Translations under genes and position numbers: made by a program | The notes under the pieces: model-generated | The model's input: only the letters and a program-made list of their open reading frames with translations | Database searches by the model: none | Told to the model about the DNA's origin: nothing | Assembly: GCF_003464085.1 (NCBI RefSeq) | Contig: NZ_QSDR01000025.1 | Location: forward strand, 1 to 64,000 | Reading direction: 5' to 3' | DNA from: Clostridium sp. AM58-1XD | Lineage (GTDB): Bacteria; Bacillota; Clostridia; Lachnospirales; Lachnospiraceae | DNA length: 64,000 nt | Part shown: piece after piece, positions 44,961-54,704 of the stretch | Numbering within the stretch: position 1 is the stretch's first letter | How the letters are laid out: the number at the start of each line of letters is the position of its first letter

Positions 44961-46012
44961 TTGATTTCAATGAAAAAACATATGCCAGGATATTGGCGAG
45001 CCAGCTGAACCGAGTTCCGGACACGATTGATAAAAGAGAAGGTTCGATTATACAGACCGCATTAGGCCCGGAAAGCTGGTATCTGGAAGGCGTCTATCTG
45101 GACCTGGATCGGCTGCAGAACAACGTATATGCAGGAACTGCCGGAGGAGACAGCCTGGATAAGATAGCAGTCCAATACGGGCTTGAACGGAAGGCGGCAG
45201 TCAGGGCAGTAAAAAAGGGCATATTTGATATCATGGTTCCGATCGGCTCCCGTTTTTCCGCCATGTCTGAGAATACATATATGATTTACAGGGTGACAGG
45301 ATACATTGAGGTTTCTGAAACAAAATATGTATTTTCCATGGAGTGTGAGACGGCAGGCAGCCAGGGAAATGACTACTCAGGTAAAATTCTGCCGATTGAA
45401 TCTGTAAACGGTCTGACGTATGCAGAGCTGAAAGAGGTGATAACACCTGGAGCGGATGAAGAAGATGATGAATCGCTTAGAAGCAGAATTCTGATGAAGG
45501 TACGAAAGCCTTCCACCAGCGGAAATAAATATGATTATTATAACTGGGCGATGGAGTGTGAAGGCGTAGGCGCATCCAAGATATTTCCGCTTGCAGCCGG
45601 GCCGGGAACGGTAAAGGTAGTTATTGCCGACGAAAAAATGAAAGCAGCCGGGCCTGCGCTGGTCAAAACAGTGGCGGACCATATTGAGGAGCTGCGTCCC
45701 GTTGGAGCAGACGTGACGGTAGTCTCCGCAAAGGAACAGACGATCAATGTATCGGCACGGATACGGATTAAAAATGGCGCGAACCTGGGAAATATCCAGA
45801 ATGCATTCCAGGAGGAACTGAAAAATTACCTGAAACAGAACGCGTTCGATCTTACGTATGTGAGTATGGCGCGCGTGGGTACCATTCTATTGGGAACAGC
45901 CGGCGTTGATGATTATGACGGCCTTCTTCTGAACGGTGTATCCGCGAATGCAGAACTTGGTCAGGAAGAAATTGCAGTAGCCGGAACCGTTGCACTGGAG
46001 GTGATGATTTGA
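44957..46012 (+). CDS. Baseplate J-like protein (XkdT)
   Basis: 351 residues of the Baseplate_J family (REGSIIQTALGPESWYLE; PGADEEDDESLRSRIL; VVIADEKM; EELRPVGADVTVV). Forms the baseplate wedge with the preceding protein. It ends in TTGA, where the fibre gene starts. Confidence 0.9.
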   Translation: MIDFNEKTYARILASQLNRVPDTIDKREGSIIQTALGPESWYLEGVYLDLDRLQNNVYAGTAGGDSLDKIAVQYGLERKAAVRAVKKGIFDIMVPIGSRFSAMSENTYMIYRVTGYIEVSETKYVFSMECETAGSQGNDYSGKILPIESVNGLTYAELKEVITPGADEEDDESLRSRILMKVRKPSTSGNKYDYYNWAMECEGVGASKIFPLAAGPGTVKVVIADEKMKAAGPALVKTVADHIEELRPVGADVTVVSAKEQTINVSARIRIKNGANLGNIQNAFQEELKNYLKQNAFDLTYVSMARVGTILLGTAGVDDYDGLLLNGVSANAELGQEEIAVAGTVALEVMI

Positions 46013-48050
46013 TTCAGGCGGAGAAATTTACCGGGAAACTGAATAAGTTAGACGGTAACATATATACCGTTGAGGAGCCAGTAAACCTTGTGAACGGGTC
46101 ATATGAAGGAGAACTGCTTCACGATAATATTAACGAGGCGACGATTGCTGTTTTTACAGGACCGAAGCTTACGGGAGAGCGGCTTCAGACGTATTCCATT
46201 TCTACACCGAGCCTGACGCCCTGGAAACGGAATATCCGGGTATTTGCAGATGTGGATATCGTATATATCAGTTATGAGACGGACGGGGATACGGTGGAAG
46301 CGGAAGATATTAACCGGGTCCAGGAGGCTGTCGTAAAGACTCAGGAGGCGCTGAACGCAGAAGAGACAAGAGCCGGGCAGGCAGAACAGGCCAACGCTGA
46401 TAAGATTGCAGATGAGATTACCCGGCAGAAGCCGCAGAGAATGATATCAGGAACACGATTCATACCAATCAGCCGAATTGGGATGATAAATATACACGAA
46501 ATGAAGTTGATAACAAATTTTCTGCCCTGGAGACGTCTATCGACTGGAAAGAAGCGGTCGATACGTATGCAGATATTGCCGCCGCATATCCGGAGCCGGA
46601 AGATGGCTGGACGGTAAACGTTAAAGATACGGATTATACATACCGATGGAACGGAAACGACTGGATCGCCATATCCGCCAATGCAATTCCAAAGGCGACT
46701 CAGAGCAGAGACGGTTTACTTACAAAAGAGGATAAGGCCTCTTATGACGATGCCTTTTTAAAACGGCATACTCATGGCAACAAATCCACCCTGGACAAAC
46801 TGACTGAGGCGCTGCTGGCCAATTGGTCCGAGGCTTATAGTACGCGCCACGAGCACGGAAATAAATCCGTTATTGATAAAATCACGCAGGCGTTCCTGGA
46901 GAACTGGAATGGAGCTTATGCCCATGTCAGCAATAAGAGCAATCCGCATGCAGTTACAAAGTCCCAGGTTGGGCTTGGCAGCGTGCCGGATGTAGCGACG
47001 AACGACCAGACGCCAACGTATACTCAGGCAGAGACGTTGGAGAATGTTGTCAGCGGTGAGAAGCTGAGTCTGTCATTTGGAAAAATCATGAAAGCGATTG
47101 CCGATCTCATTGCCCATAAGGCGGATCCCGTTATCCATATCACATCCTCTGAACGTACAAAGTGGAATGCGGTAACAAATAAAGTGGATAAGGTAACGGG
47201 AAAGCAGCTGTCATCCAACGATTACACTACGGCAGAGAAACTGAAGCTGGCCGGGATTGCGGAAGGAGCAGATAAATACGTTCATCCAACGACCTCCGGG
47301 AATAAGCATATTCCGGCAGGAGGATCCAGCGGTCAGATTTTGCGGTGGAGCGCGGACGGTTCTGCATCATGGGGAATGGAGAGCAACAGCAATACCAAAA
47401 TGACTCAGACAAATTCAACGGACAGCGGCGATTACCGTTTGCTTTTATCTTCCAATGCAAATGATACTACGGAAACGGGTACAGGCAGAAAATCCTGTAA
47501 TTTTCTGGCGAATCCTGCAACTGGAGAGTTTTATGCAAAAGGGTACAGAAGGATAGACCTCACTGGCCAGTCCCTGGATATGGATACGATTACACTTTCA
47601 TCAGGAACACCTATGATTATGAGATACATCGAAAAGACCAGCCAAGGAGCGGCCAGTATAAGCAATATACCAGTTGCAGACCAGCCGTTTCTTTTGGACG
47701 TGGAGCTAATGCGCTGGGCATCCACAGAGGATTTTGTCACAATGCAGACGTTCAGGAGTGTGAAGAACCGGACGAACGAATACGTTCGGTACTGTTCAAA
47801 TGGAACATGGAGCGGCTGGACGGCCAGAGTTTTTACCGATACAAAATACACTCATCCGGAAAGTGGAGCAGCTGCAGGTACTTACCGCAGTGTTACGGTT
47901 AACAGCCAGGGGCACGTAACCGCAGGCACAAATCCGACGACATTGTCTGAATATGGAATTACCGATGCAGCAGCCAGAAGCCACGACCATGACGGCAGCT
48001 ATCTGAAAAAGGGCGCAATTAAATGGAATGACCTGAAAGGGGGCAGCTGA
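46009..48050 (+). CDS. Long tail-fibre protein, one frame break
   Basis: Starts with TTG 46009 after GGAGG. The first frame goes out of register at ACCCGGCAG (about 46417-46425); adding one G restores RAEAAENDIRNTIHTNQPNW and an open frame to 48050, 680 residues in all. Contains tandem fibre repeats (HTHGNKSTLDKLTEALLANW, then HEHGNKSVIDKI), NPHAVTKSQVGLGSVPDV and a C-terminal VTVNSQGHVTAGTNPTT. Probably the shaft fibre. Confidence 0.8.
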
Positions 48051-48052
48051 AT

Positions 48053-48670
48053 ATGTATGGAAAGGATATTTATGGTCTGTCCAGATACGGGTCATCCAAA
48101 AGGGAAACTGCTGTCGATCCGGAGAAATATTTTGTGGATCTGTCAAAATATGCCCCGCCCTTTTTGGCGGAAATCCGGGAATTGGCAGAAATATACAGAA
48201 CAGAGGGCTACGAAATTGGTCTGCTGGAATATGAGTTAGACGACCTGATCGATCAGTTTTTCATAGCAACAGCCACCTGGGGACTGACGCGCTGGGAAGA
48301 TTTGTTCGGTATCACAACGAATCTGGCGCTCACATATGAGCAGCGCAGGGAAATCCTGATGGCTAAAATCAGAGGGAGCGGTACAGTAACGCGTCAGATG
48401 ATAGAGGAGACGGCTGCAACTTTCAGCGGCGGAGAAGTAGAGGTTGTTGAAGATAATATCAACAGCCTTTTTATTATCCGGTTTATCGGAATCAAAGGCA
48501 TCCCCAGAAACATGCAGGCATTTATCGCCATGCTGGAGGATATCAAACCGGCGCATCTCTCGTATCGATTTGAATATCGATACACAATCTGGAATGAAAT
48601 GAAACCATATATATGGGACAGACTGAGCGGTATGTCCTGGAATGATGTGAAAATCTTAAAGGAGGCATAA
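48053..48670 (+). CDS. Baseplate protein, DUF2313/YmfQ family (XkdU-like)
   Basis: 205 residues with the YmfQ pattern LIDQFFIATATWGLTRWEDLFG and EQRREILMAKIRGSGT. Links baseplate wedge to fibre in PBSX-like and Mu-like tails. Order is unusual in that the long fibre gene precedes it. Confidence 0.85.
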   Translation: MYGKDIYGLSRYGSSKRETAVDPEKYFVDLSKYAPPFLAEIRELAEIYRTEGYEIGLLEYELDDLIDQFFIATATWGLTRWEDLFGITTNLALTYEQRREILMAKIRGSGTVTRQMIEETAATFSGGEVEVVEDNINSLFIIRFIGIKGIPRNMQAFIAMLEDIKPAHLSYRFEYRYTIWNEMKPYIWDRLSGMSWNDVKILKEA

Positions 48671-48671
48671 C

Positions 48672-49238
48672 ATGTTACTTACAAATATATTGAAACTAAA
48701 GAAGCCGGAAGGAACAGATCCGGTAGACGTTCAGGATTTTAATGATAATGCAGATGTTCTCGATACGGCAATCGGAGACAAGGTATCTAAAACAGGAGAT
48801 ATCGCAAATACTACAATTTCGTCCTTTACACCCTCTACAGCCAGCTATCCAATTCCGGTAGCTGGTGACACTGCCAAGATCAGCTTTGGCAAGATAAAGA
48901 AATTTTGTGAAGATATACGGAACACGGCAACGGGAGCATGCTATATCGGCCAGATTGTGAATAACTGTGTAACGAATAATGCAAAGCTTCCGCTGTCAGC
49001 GGCACAGGGGAAAGTGCTGATGGATTTGTATACTCAGTTAAATAGTGATTTAAGTGAGGTAAATGCTGCCATTGCTACAAAAGCCGCCCAAACGGCTCTT
49101 CAAGCCATATCGTATCGCACCGATAATTTAGAATATCGTTTAATAAATAAACGGCTCTCTATGGGATGGGATGCGGAAAATTTAATGTTAAATTTTTATG
49201 TAGATGGTGTTCGAATTAACGGACTTCAAAAAGTGTGA
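48672..49238 (+). CDS. Receptor-binding tail fibre with switchable C-terminus (expressed form)
   Basis: 188 residues, AGGAGG before the ATG. The first 126 residues look like a constant attachment region (DPVDVQDFNDNADVLD; NNAKLPLSAAQGKVLMDL). At residues 124-126 (NSD) the DNA enters a palindromic site (49033-49058), found again before two alternative C-termini in the same codon phase. The current C-terminus is short (about 62 residues, ending NGLQKV). Interpretation as a switchable fibre is inference. Confidence 0.75.
   Translation: MLLTNILKLKKPEGTDPVDVQDFNDNADVLDTAIGDKVSKTGDIANTTISSFTPSTASYPIPVAGDTAKISFGKIKKFCEDIRNTATGACYIGQIVNNCVTNNAKLPLSAAQGKVLMDLYTQLNSDLSEVNAAIATKAAQTALQAISYRTDNLEYRLINKRLSMGWDAENLMLNFYVDGVRINGLQKV
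49033..49058. repeat. Candidate recombination site A (in the fibre gene)
   Basis: A 26-bp near-palindrome: CTCAGTTAAAT, centre AGTG, ATTTAAGTGAG, with one mismatch per arm. Shares the 14-mer TAAATAGTGATTTA with site B. Confidence 0.7.
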
Positions 49239-49250
49239 ATGAGAATTTAA

Positions 49251-49886
49251 CTAATATCCTTAGTAAATAGTGATTTACATACACCAGAATTATCCGCCGA
49301 TTTAAATAACTCTGGTGTAAGAAATAAGATTGTTGTTGAACGTTACAATTCAATTACGTCAAATTCCCCATATTCTTTAGGTTTAGCTGGAGTAACGAGT
49401 GAGGGAATCGTATTTACGAGCTTGACTTCAAATACTTTTGGCTGTCAAGTAGCATATCCATCAGGTACTATATCTGGCAATACTGTTCTACTTTCAAGAA
49501 GCTTAAACAACGGTTCTTGGACTAGTTGGGTAACTTATCCGAGCCGTTCCGAGATTTCTGATTGGTATATAAGTTGTTCAAAACAATACTCCCAAGTAAA
49601 AGGCCTAACAATGAGCACATACCGAAATAAAAATGTGACCAGCCTATATATTTTTGGATTTCCATCAGGAATATCTAGTAATGAAGATATTTTTATGGGA
49701 ACTGTAGAAGAGGTATACCGACCTTTACAAAATCTTCCGTGGAATACATATGTTCCACAAGGACTTCCAGCAGTACCTTTTCTTCTAAGAATGCTCTCCA
49801 ACGGTCAGGTATATTTAAAAGCAACTGGTGGATCAATGAGTAATACTAATTACATAAATGCCGTCTATACTTTTAGTGTTTAAATC
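49251..49886 (+). pseudogene. Silent fibre C-terminal cassette in direct orientation
   Basis: An open frame without start codon runs from 49251 to the TAA at 49881-49883. From site B (49264) it reads NSDLHTPELSADLNN and ends GQVYLKATGG...VYTFSV, a typical receptor-binding fibre tip of about 200 residues. It is in the same frame as 48672-49238 but separated by two stops (49236 and 49248). Joining sites A and B would append it in frame to the constant region. AT-rich relative to its neighbours. Confidence 0.65.
49264..49277. repeat. Candidate recombination site B (direct copy)
   Basis: TAAATAGTGATTTA, identical to the core of site A and 225 bp away in direct orientation. Palindromic arms extend to GTAAAT/ATTTAC around AGTG. 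Confidence 0.7.
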
Positions 49887-49968
49887 CGAATATTATTGAG
49901 TATTTTTTAAGAATTGTTGCATTATCTCTTCCTTATATGTACTTATAAGAGGAAAGGAGGAGAATGCT

Positions 49969-50993
49969 ATGACGGAAGAATTGATTCAAGCTGTAAAACA
50001 GGCTATGTTGCCAGATTTAACAGATGCTCAAATGGAAAAATTAGAGAATGTATTGTACATACAGTTCCATGGTAAGAGAGTAGTGGAAGACAAGAACGAA
50101 TTGGCCCCTACAGGGACAGATGGAGATATGGCTAAAATTAATATGTTTCTTGGCTCCAAAAAGACTACGGGTCGAAAAGATGGGACACTAAAACAATACA
50201 GCCGCGAAATTTATAGTATGCTGGACTTTTTAGGAAAACGTTTAGAAGACATCACGGCTATGGATTTAAGGTATTACTATGCAGTATGCCGGGAACGTAA
50301 TGGGATTCAAATGTCTACAATGCAGACCAGGATACATTATTTATCAAGTTTTTGGGACTTTTTAACATTAGAGCAGTTGGTGCCCAGCAATCCAGTACGA
50401 CGGATTGGCAGCTTAAAGGTAGATAGTGTAATAAAAAAGCCGTATATGTCAGAAGAACTAGAGGCTTTACGGCTGCATTGTGATCGGAGCCGGGATAGAG
50501 CTCTGATAGAATTTTTGCTGGCTACGGGGCTGCGTGTTTCAGAGTTATGCAAACTTAATGTGGAAGACATCGATATGTATAGAATGGAATTCTATGTTTT
50601 CGGTAAAGGAGGAAAGGAGAGGCTATGTTTGTTTGATGATGTAGCTAAGTTCCATTTGAAGAGATACCTACGTGACAGGATGAGAAAAGAACGGATAACA
50701 GAAGAGGAGATGCAGAAACGGCCACTGTTTGTAACCGTAAAAGCACCATATCAGAGAATGACGGTGGCCGGAGTACAATATCTGCTCAAAGAATTAGGCA
50801 GAAAAGCAGTAGTGGAGAATGTCCATCCACATAGATTCAGGAGAACATTTGCAACAGACATGATCGGACGAGGAATGAAGATCGAACAGGTTATGAAACT
50901 AATGGGTCATGCTAAGATCGAACAACTATGATATATGTTACGGTAAAAGAATCTAATGTTAGAGAAACTTATCGGAGAGTAAGAGCGGGATAG
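49969..50993 (+). CDS. Tyrosine recombinase between fibre cassettes, one frame break
   Basis: XerC/D-like integrase: an N-terminal SAM-like core-binding domain (YSREIYSMLDFLGKRLEDI) and a catalytic domain with the first Arg in TGLRVSELC, the Lys hairpin GKGGKERL, HPHRFRRTFAT and MGHAKI. The frame stops just before the nucleophile; one A added at 50928-50929 gives TTMIYVTVKES, with the catalytic Tyr, and 341 residues. AAAGGAGG precedes the ATG. An upstream palindrome CTTATATGTACTTATAAG (49932-49949) may be its operator. Flanked by fibre cassettes, it is the probable switch enzyme. Confidence 0.88.
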
Positions 50994-51167
50994 GAGAGTA
51001 GAGAAGCGAAAATAGAGGCATTTTGCCGGCCATTTGGGCGGTCTTGTTTGCGTATAATAAACAAGTAAAGTGAGAGAGGAGAGTAGGGTAGGAGAGAGGA
51101 GTACAAAGTCATAATTGATTTTTCGTAAGATTTTCTTGGCTATATTCGGATTTACTAATATTTTATT
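50994..51167. other. Intergenic stretch without a visible gene
   Basis: Purine-rich repeats of AGGAGAG (about 50994-51105) and an AT-rich tail. No promoter or ORF I can support. Confidence 0.4.
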
Positions 51168-51512
51168 TTAAAAATTAGGGGTAGTGTAAGTAAAGCTGAA
51201 GACATATGCAAATTCGGCTATAGGTATATTAAAAAGAACATCACCTGATGTAGCTTTTATTCTCACAGCACCGCAGTTTCCAGAATAGCTTGAAAGTGGT
51301 GAAAATACATCACCGTTTGGTGCACAGCTACTATCTACGGTCAGAAGCACTAAGTCTGTTCCTGTGACATGTGGAACAATAAATCCACTAAGAAAAACTG
51401 TTCTACCAACTTTAAATAAATTGACTACGCAGTCACAACTTCCATAATTAATGCTACAACCTTTGACATATGGAGTCATTCTATCATATAACACTTCAAT
51501 ATCACTATATAA
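51168..51512 (-). pseudogene. Silent fibre C-terminal cassette in inverted orientation
   Basis: Reading leftward from site C the codons are LYSDIEVLYDRMTPYVKGC and then about 100 residues ending EFAYVFSFTYTTPNF, a typical fibre-tip ending. There is no convincing ribosome-binding site of its own (an in-frame GTG lies at 51494). AGT GAT codons in site C are in the same phase as in site A, so inversion between A and C would fuse this tip to the constant region. Confidence 0.65.
51498..51512 (-). repeat. Candidate recombination site C (inverted copy)
   Basis: On the - strand TTATATAGTGATATT: the AGTG centre with ATAT arms, 12 of 15 bases matching site A, in inverted orientation 2.45 kb away. Confidence 0.6.
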
Positions 51513-51566
51513 TAATCAACCCTCCACCCCCTATTTTCACTAACCCACCCCAGGAAAGGAACACAC

Positions 51567-51835
51567 ATGGAAAAAATTAAAATTGGAACAAGAAAAGAGC
51601 TTTATGAAATTAAGGACATTCGTCCAATCTCAAGTGTGGTCATGCAGATTATCTTTGCCGACCACGTACGCCAGATTGGGGAGAAATAAAAATTTACACG
51701 GAAGACGGTACAGAAGCCGATATATTGACCGGATACGAAACGGTTTACCGCAGGGAAGGGCGGACAGTCTGCCTGTCCAATGACGGCAGCATAGATCAGA
51801 AGCAGGAGAAACCAAAGGAGATATTATCTATATAA
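51567..51835 (+). CDS. Small tail-operon protein (XkdW/XkdX region), one frame break
   Basis: MEKIKIGTRKELYEIKDIRP then a stop at 51687. One C added in CGCCAGATT (51669-51677) gives RPDWGEIKIYTEDG and an 89-residue product. GGAAAGGAAC precedes the ATG. Similar short proteins follow fibre genes in Clostridia prophages; function unknown. Confidence 0.6.
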
Positions 51836-52310
51836 ATTATACAGGGAAACTTCAGAAAATAAGGGCAGTTTTAATTGCTAAAGTAGGTCAGGCTTGAGGG
51901 CGAGCATACGATCAGTAAAGAGTATTTGCTAACTCGATCAAATAATACGACGGTATATTACGGGCATACGGAGTATGACAGAAGGGACGGATTCATGTTC
52001 AAAAACAGCCATAGCCGGCAGCCCATACTGAGCCGTTGGGATATTATGCCGGAATTCCGATGAGTGTACGTACTGCTCGTACGGTTATTAACGCCGCAGA
52101 TGGACAGAGTGTCGTTCAGGAAGCATGCCTCCATATTGTTGTACAATCAGCCCTACATCGAATTACAGTACTCTCATATGCATATTCCGCTGTCGTTAAA
52201 CTGCCGAAGAGCTGAAAAATAATTGTGGGGTGGATAGACCAAAAGAGTACAGAATTGAAGGGCTGACAACATATCTTGTAGAGAACGAGAATATGACGAG
52301 GGACATTTAG
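51836..52310 (+). pseudogene. Degenerate coding remnants downstream of the fibre region
   Basis: Several phage-like reading frames appear without starts and in shifting frames, for example EHTISKEYLLTRSNNTTVYYG (about 51904) and a terminal segment EELKNNCGVDRPKEYRIEGL ending at the TAG at 52308. This looks like one or two small phage genes broken by several indels. I cannot assign a function. Confidence 0.4.
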
Positions 52311-52733
52311 ATGAATCACCGCTTATTTAATAAGTACATAACATTGTTTGACATAGGGGGCCTGTTATACATAATGCTGGAATGGACCTGGCGGGGATGG
52401 AGCCATTGGACGATGTTTATACTGGGAGGGGGATGTTTTGTGGCATTGGGATTGATAAACGAAGTACTGCCCTGGTCTACACCGCTCTGGATGCAGGCGC
52501 TGATCGGCGCAGGCATCATTACGGTGTTAGAGTTTGCAACGGGATGTATCGTGAATTTATGGCTGGGATGGCATGTATGGGACTACAGCAATATGCCGGG
52601 AAACATCATGGGACAGGTATGCCCTCAATTTTTTGCGGTATGGCTGTTTGTGAGTCTGGCGGGAATTGTGCTGGATGATTGGCTGCGGTACCGATGGTTT
52701 GATGAGGAACAGCCTCATTATAAATTGATTTAA
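52311..52733 (+). CDS. CmpB-type putative ABC-transporter-like membrane protein
   Basis: 140 residues with four hydrophobic segments and the motif NEVLPWSTPLWMQALIG followed by GWHVWDYSNMPGN, resembling the PF06541-type membrane proteins. Homologues occur next to phage lysis genes in Clostridia. Function unknown. Confidence 0.6.
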   Translation: MNHRLFNKYITLFDIGGLLYIMLEWTWRGWSHWTMFILGGGCFVALGLINEVLPWSTPLWMQALIGAGIITVLEFATGCIVNLWLGWHVWDYSNMPGNIMGQVCPQFFAVWLFVSLAGIVLDDWLRYRWFDEEQPHYKLI

Positions 52734-52765
52734 CATTCAGAATTCAGATAGGAGATGGTTAACAA

Positions 52766-53080
52766 ATGGATGAAGCAATGAAATCAGAGCTGGAACGCCT
52801 GCATGATGAAGACAGGCGCCAGAACCGGCGACTGGATCTTTTGGAGAAAAGCGTCAGCACGCAACAGAGTATGGCTGTATCTGTGGAAAAGCTGGCTATG
52901 AATATGGAGCGTATGCTGGGAGAACAGGAAAAACAAGGGGAGCGCCTGGATAAGCTGGAGGCAGCTCCGGCTGAGCAGTGGAGCAGTATGAAACGTACGA
53001 TATTTAATACATTTGTTGGAGCCGGCGCCGGAGCAGTTGCTACCGGCGTTATTTGTGCAATGACCCAATATATGAGATAA
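52766..53080 (+). CDS. XhlA-like holin-associated protein
   Basis: 104 residues: a charged coiled coil (residues 1-70; ERLHDEDRRQNRRLDLLEK) followed by one C-terminal membrane segment (TFVGAGAGAVATGVICAM). This is the XhlA/hemolysin layout that works with a holin in PBSX-type lysis cassettes. Confidence 0.78.
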   Translation: MDEAMKSELERLHDEDRRQNRRLDLLEKSVSTQQSMAVSVEKLAMNMERMLGEQEKQGERLDKLEAAPAEQWSSMKRTIFNTFVGAGAGAVATGVICAMTQYMR

Positions 53081-53119
53081 AATGCGTGTAAATATAATTT
53101 AAGAAAGGGAGGAATACAG

Positions 53120-53323
53120 ATGAGTAATCAGGCTGAAAAATGGGTAAGAGCAGCGGGCATGCGCGCCCTTAAAACAATAGCTCAGACTGCAGTCGCCACG
53201 ATCGGCACAGCTGCGGTTTTGGGGGAAGTCAACTGGCCCATGGTCGGATCAGCAGCAGTTTTATCAGGGATTTTGTCTATGCTGACATCACTGGCTGGTC
53301 TTCCGGAACTGGATAAGGATTAA
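53120..53323 (+). CDS. Phage holin
   Basis: 67 residues with two hydrophobic segments and the typical small-holin pattern RALKTIAQTAVATIGTAAVLGEVNW...LSMLTSLAGLPE. Releases or triggers the endolysin. GGGAGG precedes the ATG. Confidence 0.85.
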   Translation: MSNQAEKWVRAAGMRALKTIAQTAVATIGTAAVLGEVNWPMVGSAAVLSGILSMLTSLAGLPELDKD

Positions 53324-53353
53324 GAAATGTGAAAAGTGGGACAGGTCAGAATG

Positions 53354-53377
53354 AAGCAGCAGTTAAGCTGCTTTTTT
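53354..53377 (+). terminator. Terminator between holin and endolysin
   Basis: AAGCAGC (53354-53360) pairs with GCTGCTT (53367-53373), then a T tract. The endolysin may therefore have separate or reduced expression. Confidence 0.65.
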
Positions 53378-53557
53378 GGACGAAAGGAATAGAAAATACA
53401 GAGGAAGAGTATTGCAAAAGTAAAATTGTAAACATCTTTGATACCGAATATTGCTGCAGGCAGTGGCCGAGTCATTCTTTCCGGTATTGAAGGAGACGAT
53501 TGTTTACGCTTTGCAGCATTCTCTTTTTATTATCGAATAAGCATGGAGGTACAGAAA

Positions 53558-54349
53558 ATGGATAAAAGAAAGGTTAGAGGACTGGTGGAATTCTGTAAGA
53601 GCAAAGTGGGAACGCCTTATGTCTACGGCGCTAAAGGGGAAATCCTTACAGAGAGCCGCCTGCAGGTGCTGAAGAAGCAGAATCCCGGCATGTACACGAC
53701 TACATACACGACAAAGGCAAGAAAGTTCATCGGGCAGCACTGTACGGACTGTTCCGGCCTGATCAGCTGGTATACGGGTATGATCCGGGGCAGCTATAAT
53801 TATCACGATACGGCGGACGAGCGTGTGCCGATCGGCAGCCTGAATGAAAGCATGATTGGTTGGGCACTGTGGAAGCCTGGACATATTGGTATTTATATCG
53901 GAGACGGATCCTGTGTCGAAGCAAAAGGGATCAATTACGGAACAATTGAGAGCAAGGTATCGGCGACGCCATGGCAGAAGGCTCTGAAGCTTTGTGATAT
54001 TGACTACGCCCAGGATATTGTTGTTACGGAAGGTTTTAAACCGGCCGCAGACGGGGAGAGATGGCGGTATCAATTTGCAGATGGGACATGGGCAAAAAAT
54101 GGATGGTACTGGTTTACAGAAGTTACGGAAGGCACATCGGGCTGGTATCTGTTTGACGCGGAAGGATATATGATGACGGGATACCAGCGGGACCCGTCTG
54201 GCGAGCAATTCTTCCTGTGCCCGGATAAGGGGATTCACGAAGGTCAGTGTATGGTGACGGATGAGCGCGGCGTTTTACAGATCGTGGAGACATATGATTT
54301 TAACAGTCGAAAGTATGTGAATAAGTTCGCTAAGGAGCAGGCAGTATAG
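53558..54349 (+). CDS. NlpC/P60-type endolysin with C-terminal cell-wall-binding region
   Basis: 263 residues from ATG 53558 (GGAGGT at 53545-53550). An NlpC/P60 cysteine-peptidase domain: KVGTPYVYGAKGE, the nucleophile in HCTDCSGLISWY, and His in KPGHIGIYIGDG. C-terminal tryptophan/glycine-rich repeats (WAKNGWYWFTE; GWYLFDAEGYMMTGYQ) resemble choline-binding-type units. It would cut peptidoglycan peptides for release of particles. Confidence 0.88.
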   Translation: MDKRKVRGLVEFCKSKVGTPYVYGAKGEILTESRLQVLKKQNPGMYTTTYTTKARKFIGQHCTDCSGLISWYTGMIRGSYNYHDTADERVPIGSLNESMIGWALWKPGHIGIYIGDGSCVEAKGINYGTIESKVSATPWQKALKLCDIDYAQDIVVTEGFKPAADGERWRYQFADGTWAKNGWYWFTEVTEGTSGWYLFDAEGYMMTGYQRDPSGEQFFLCPDKGIHEGQCMVTDERGVLQIVETYDFNSRKYVNKFAKEQAV

Positions 54350-54468
54350 AATGGGAATGTCAGGTAGTGTCGTAACTTGCGGTGAAAACGTAGTGTTGCC
54401 GGCGACAATTGAGTGTTATAATGCCTTATAACATTACTGGTAGTAAAAGGTTTTAAAGGTATGGAGGA

Positions 54469-54657
54469 ATGAATATGTTATACGGTAATTATGTAATCTA
54501 TCAATCGGCAAAGGCGGCAGCGGACATGTTTCACGCAATGGAGATACTGCCGGATCAGATGAAACTGTATGGAGTACACTACATTAATGAGGAGACGGCG
54601 GAGGCTAATCTGGAGATGGCTGAACTGAAAATAAAAATAAACCATCTACGAGGATGA
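54469..54657 (+). CDS. Small hypothetical protein near the element's right end
   Basis: 62 residues (YGNYVIYQSAKAAADMFHAM...) with GGAGG before the ATG. Last gene of the element. I do not recognise a family. Confidence 0.6.
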   Translation: MNMLYGNYVIYQSAKAAADMFHAMEILPDQMKLYGVHYINEETAEANLEMAELKIKINHLRG

Positions 54658-54704
54658 CAACAAATTGTAATACATACCATATATGGGAAAATGGAACGGG
54701 ATAT

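Noticed and set aside
49236..49262. One long fibre gene (48672-49883) broken by a single lost base
   Set aside because: Both parts are in the same frame, so a lost base must be compensated within about 30 bp. No single run-length repair removes both stops; the cassette explanation fits better, though accurate resequencing should confirm.
48672..51512. Diversity-generating retroelement acting on the fibre tip
   Set aside because: No reverse transcriptase or template-repeat pair is visible; variation here would come from recombination.
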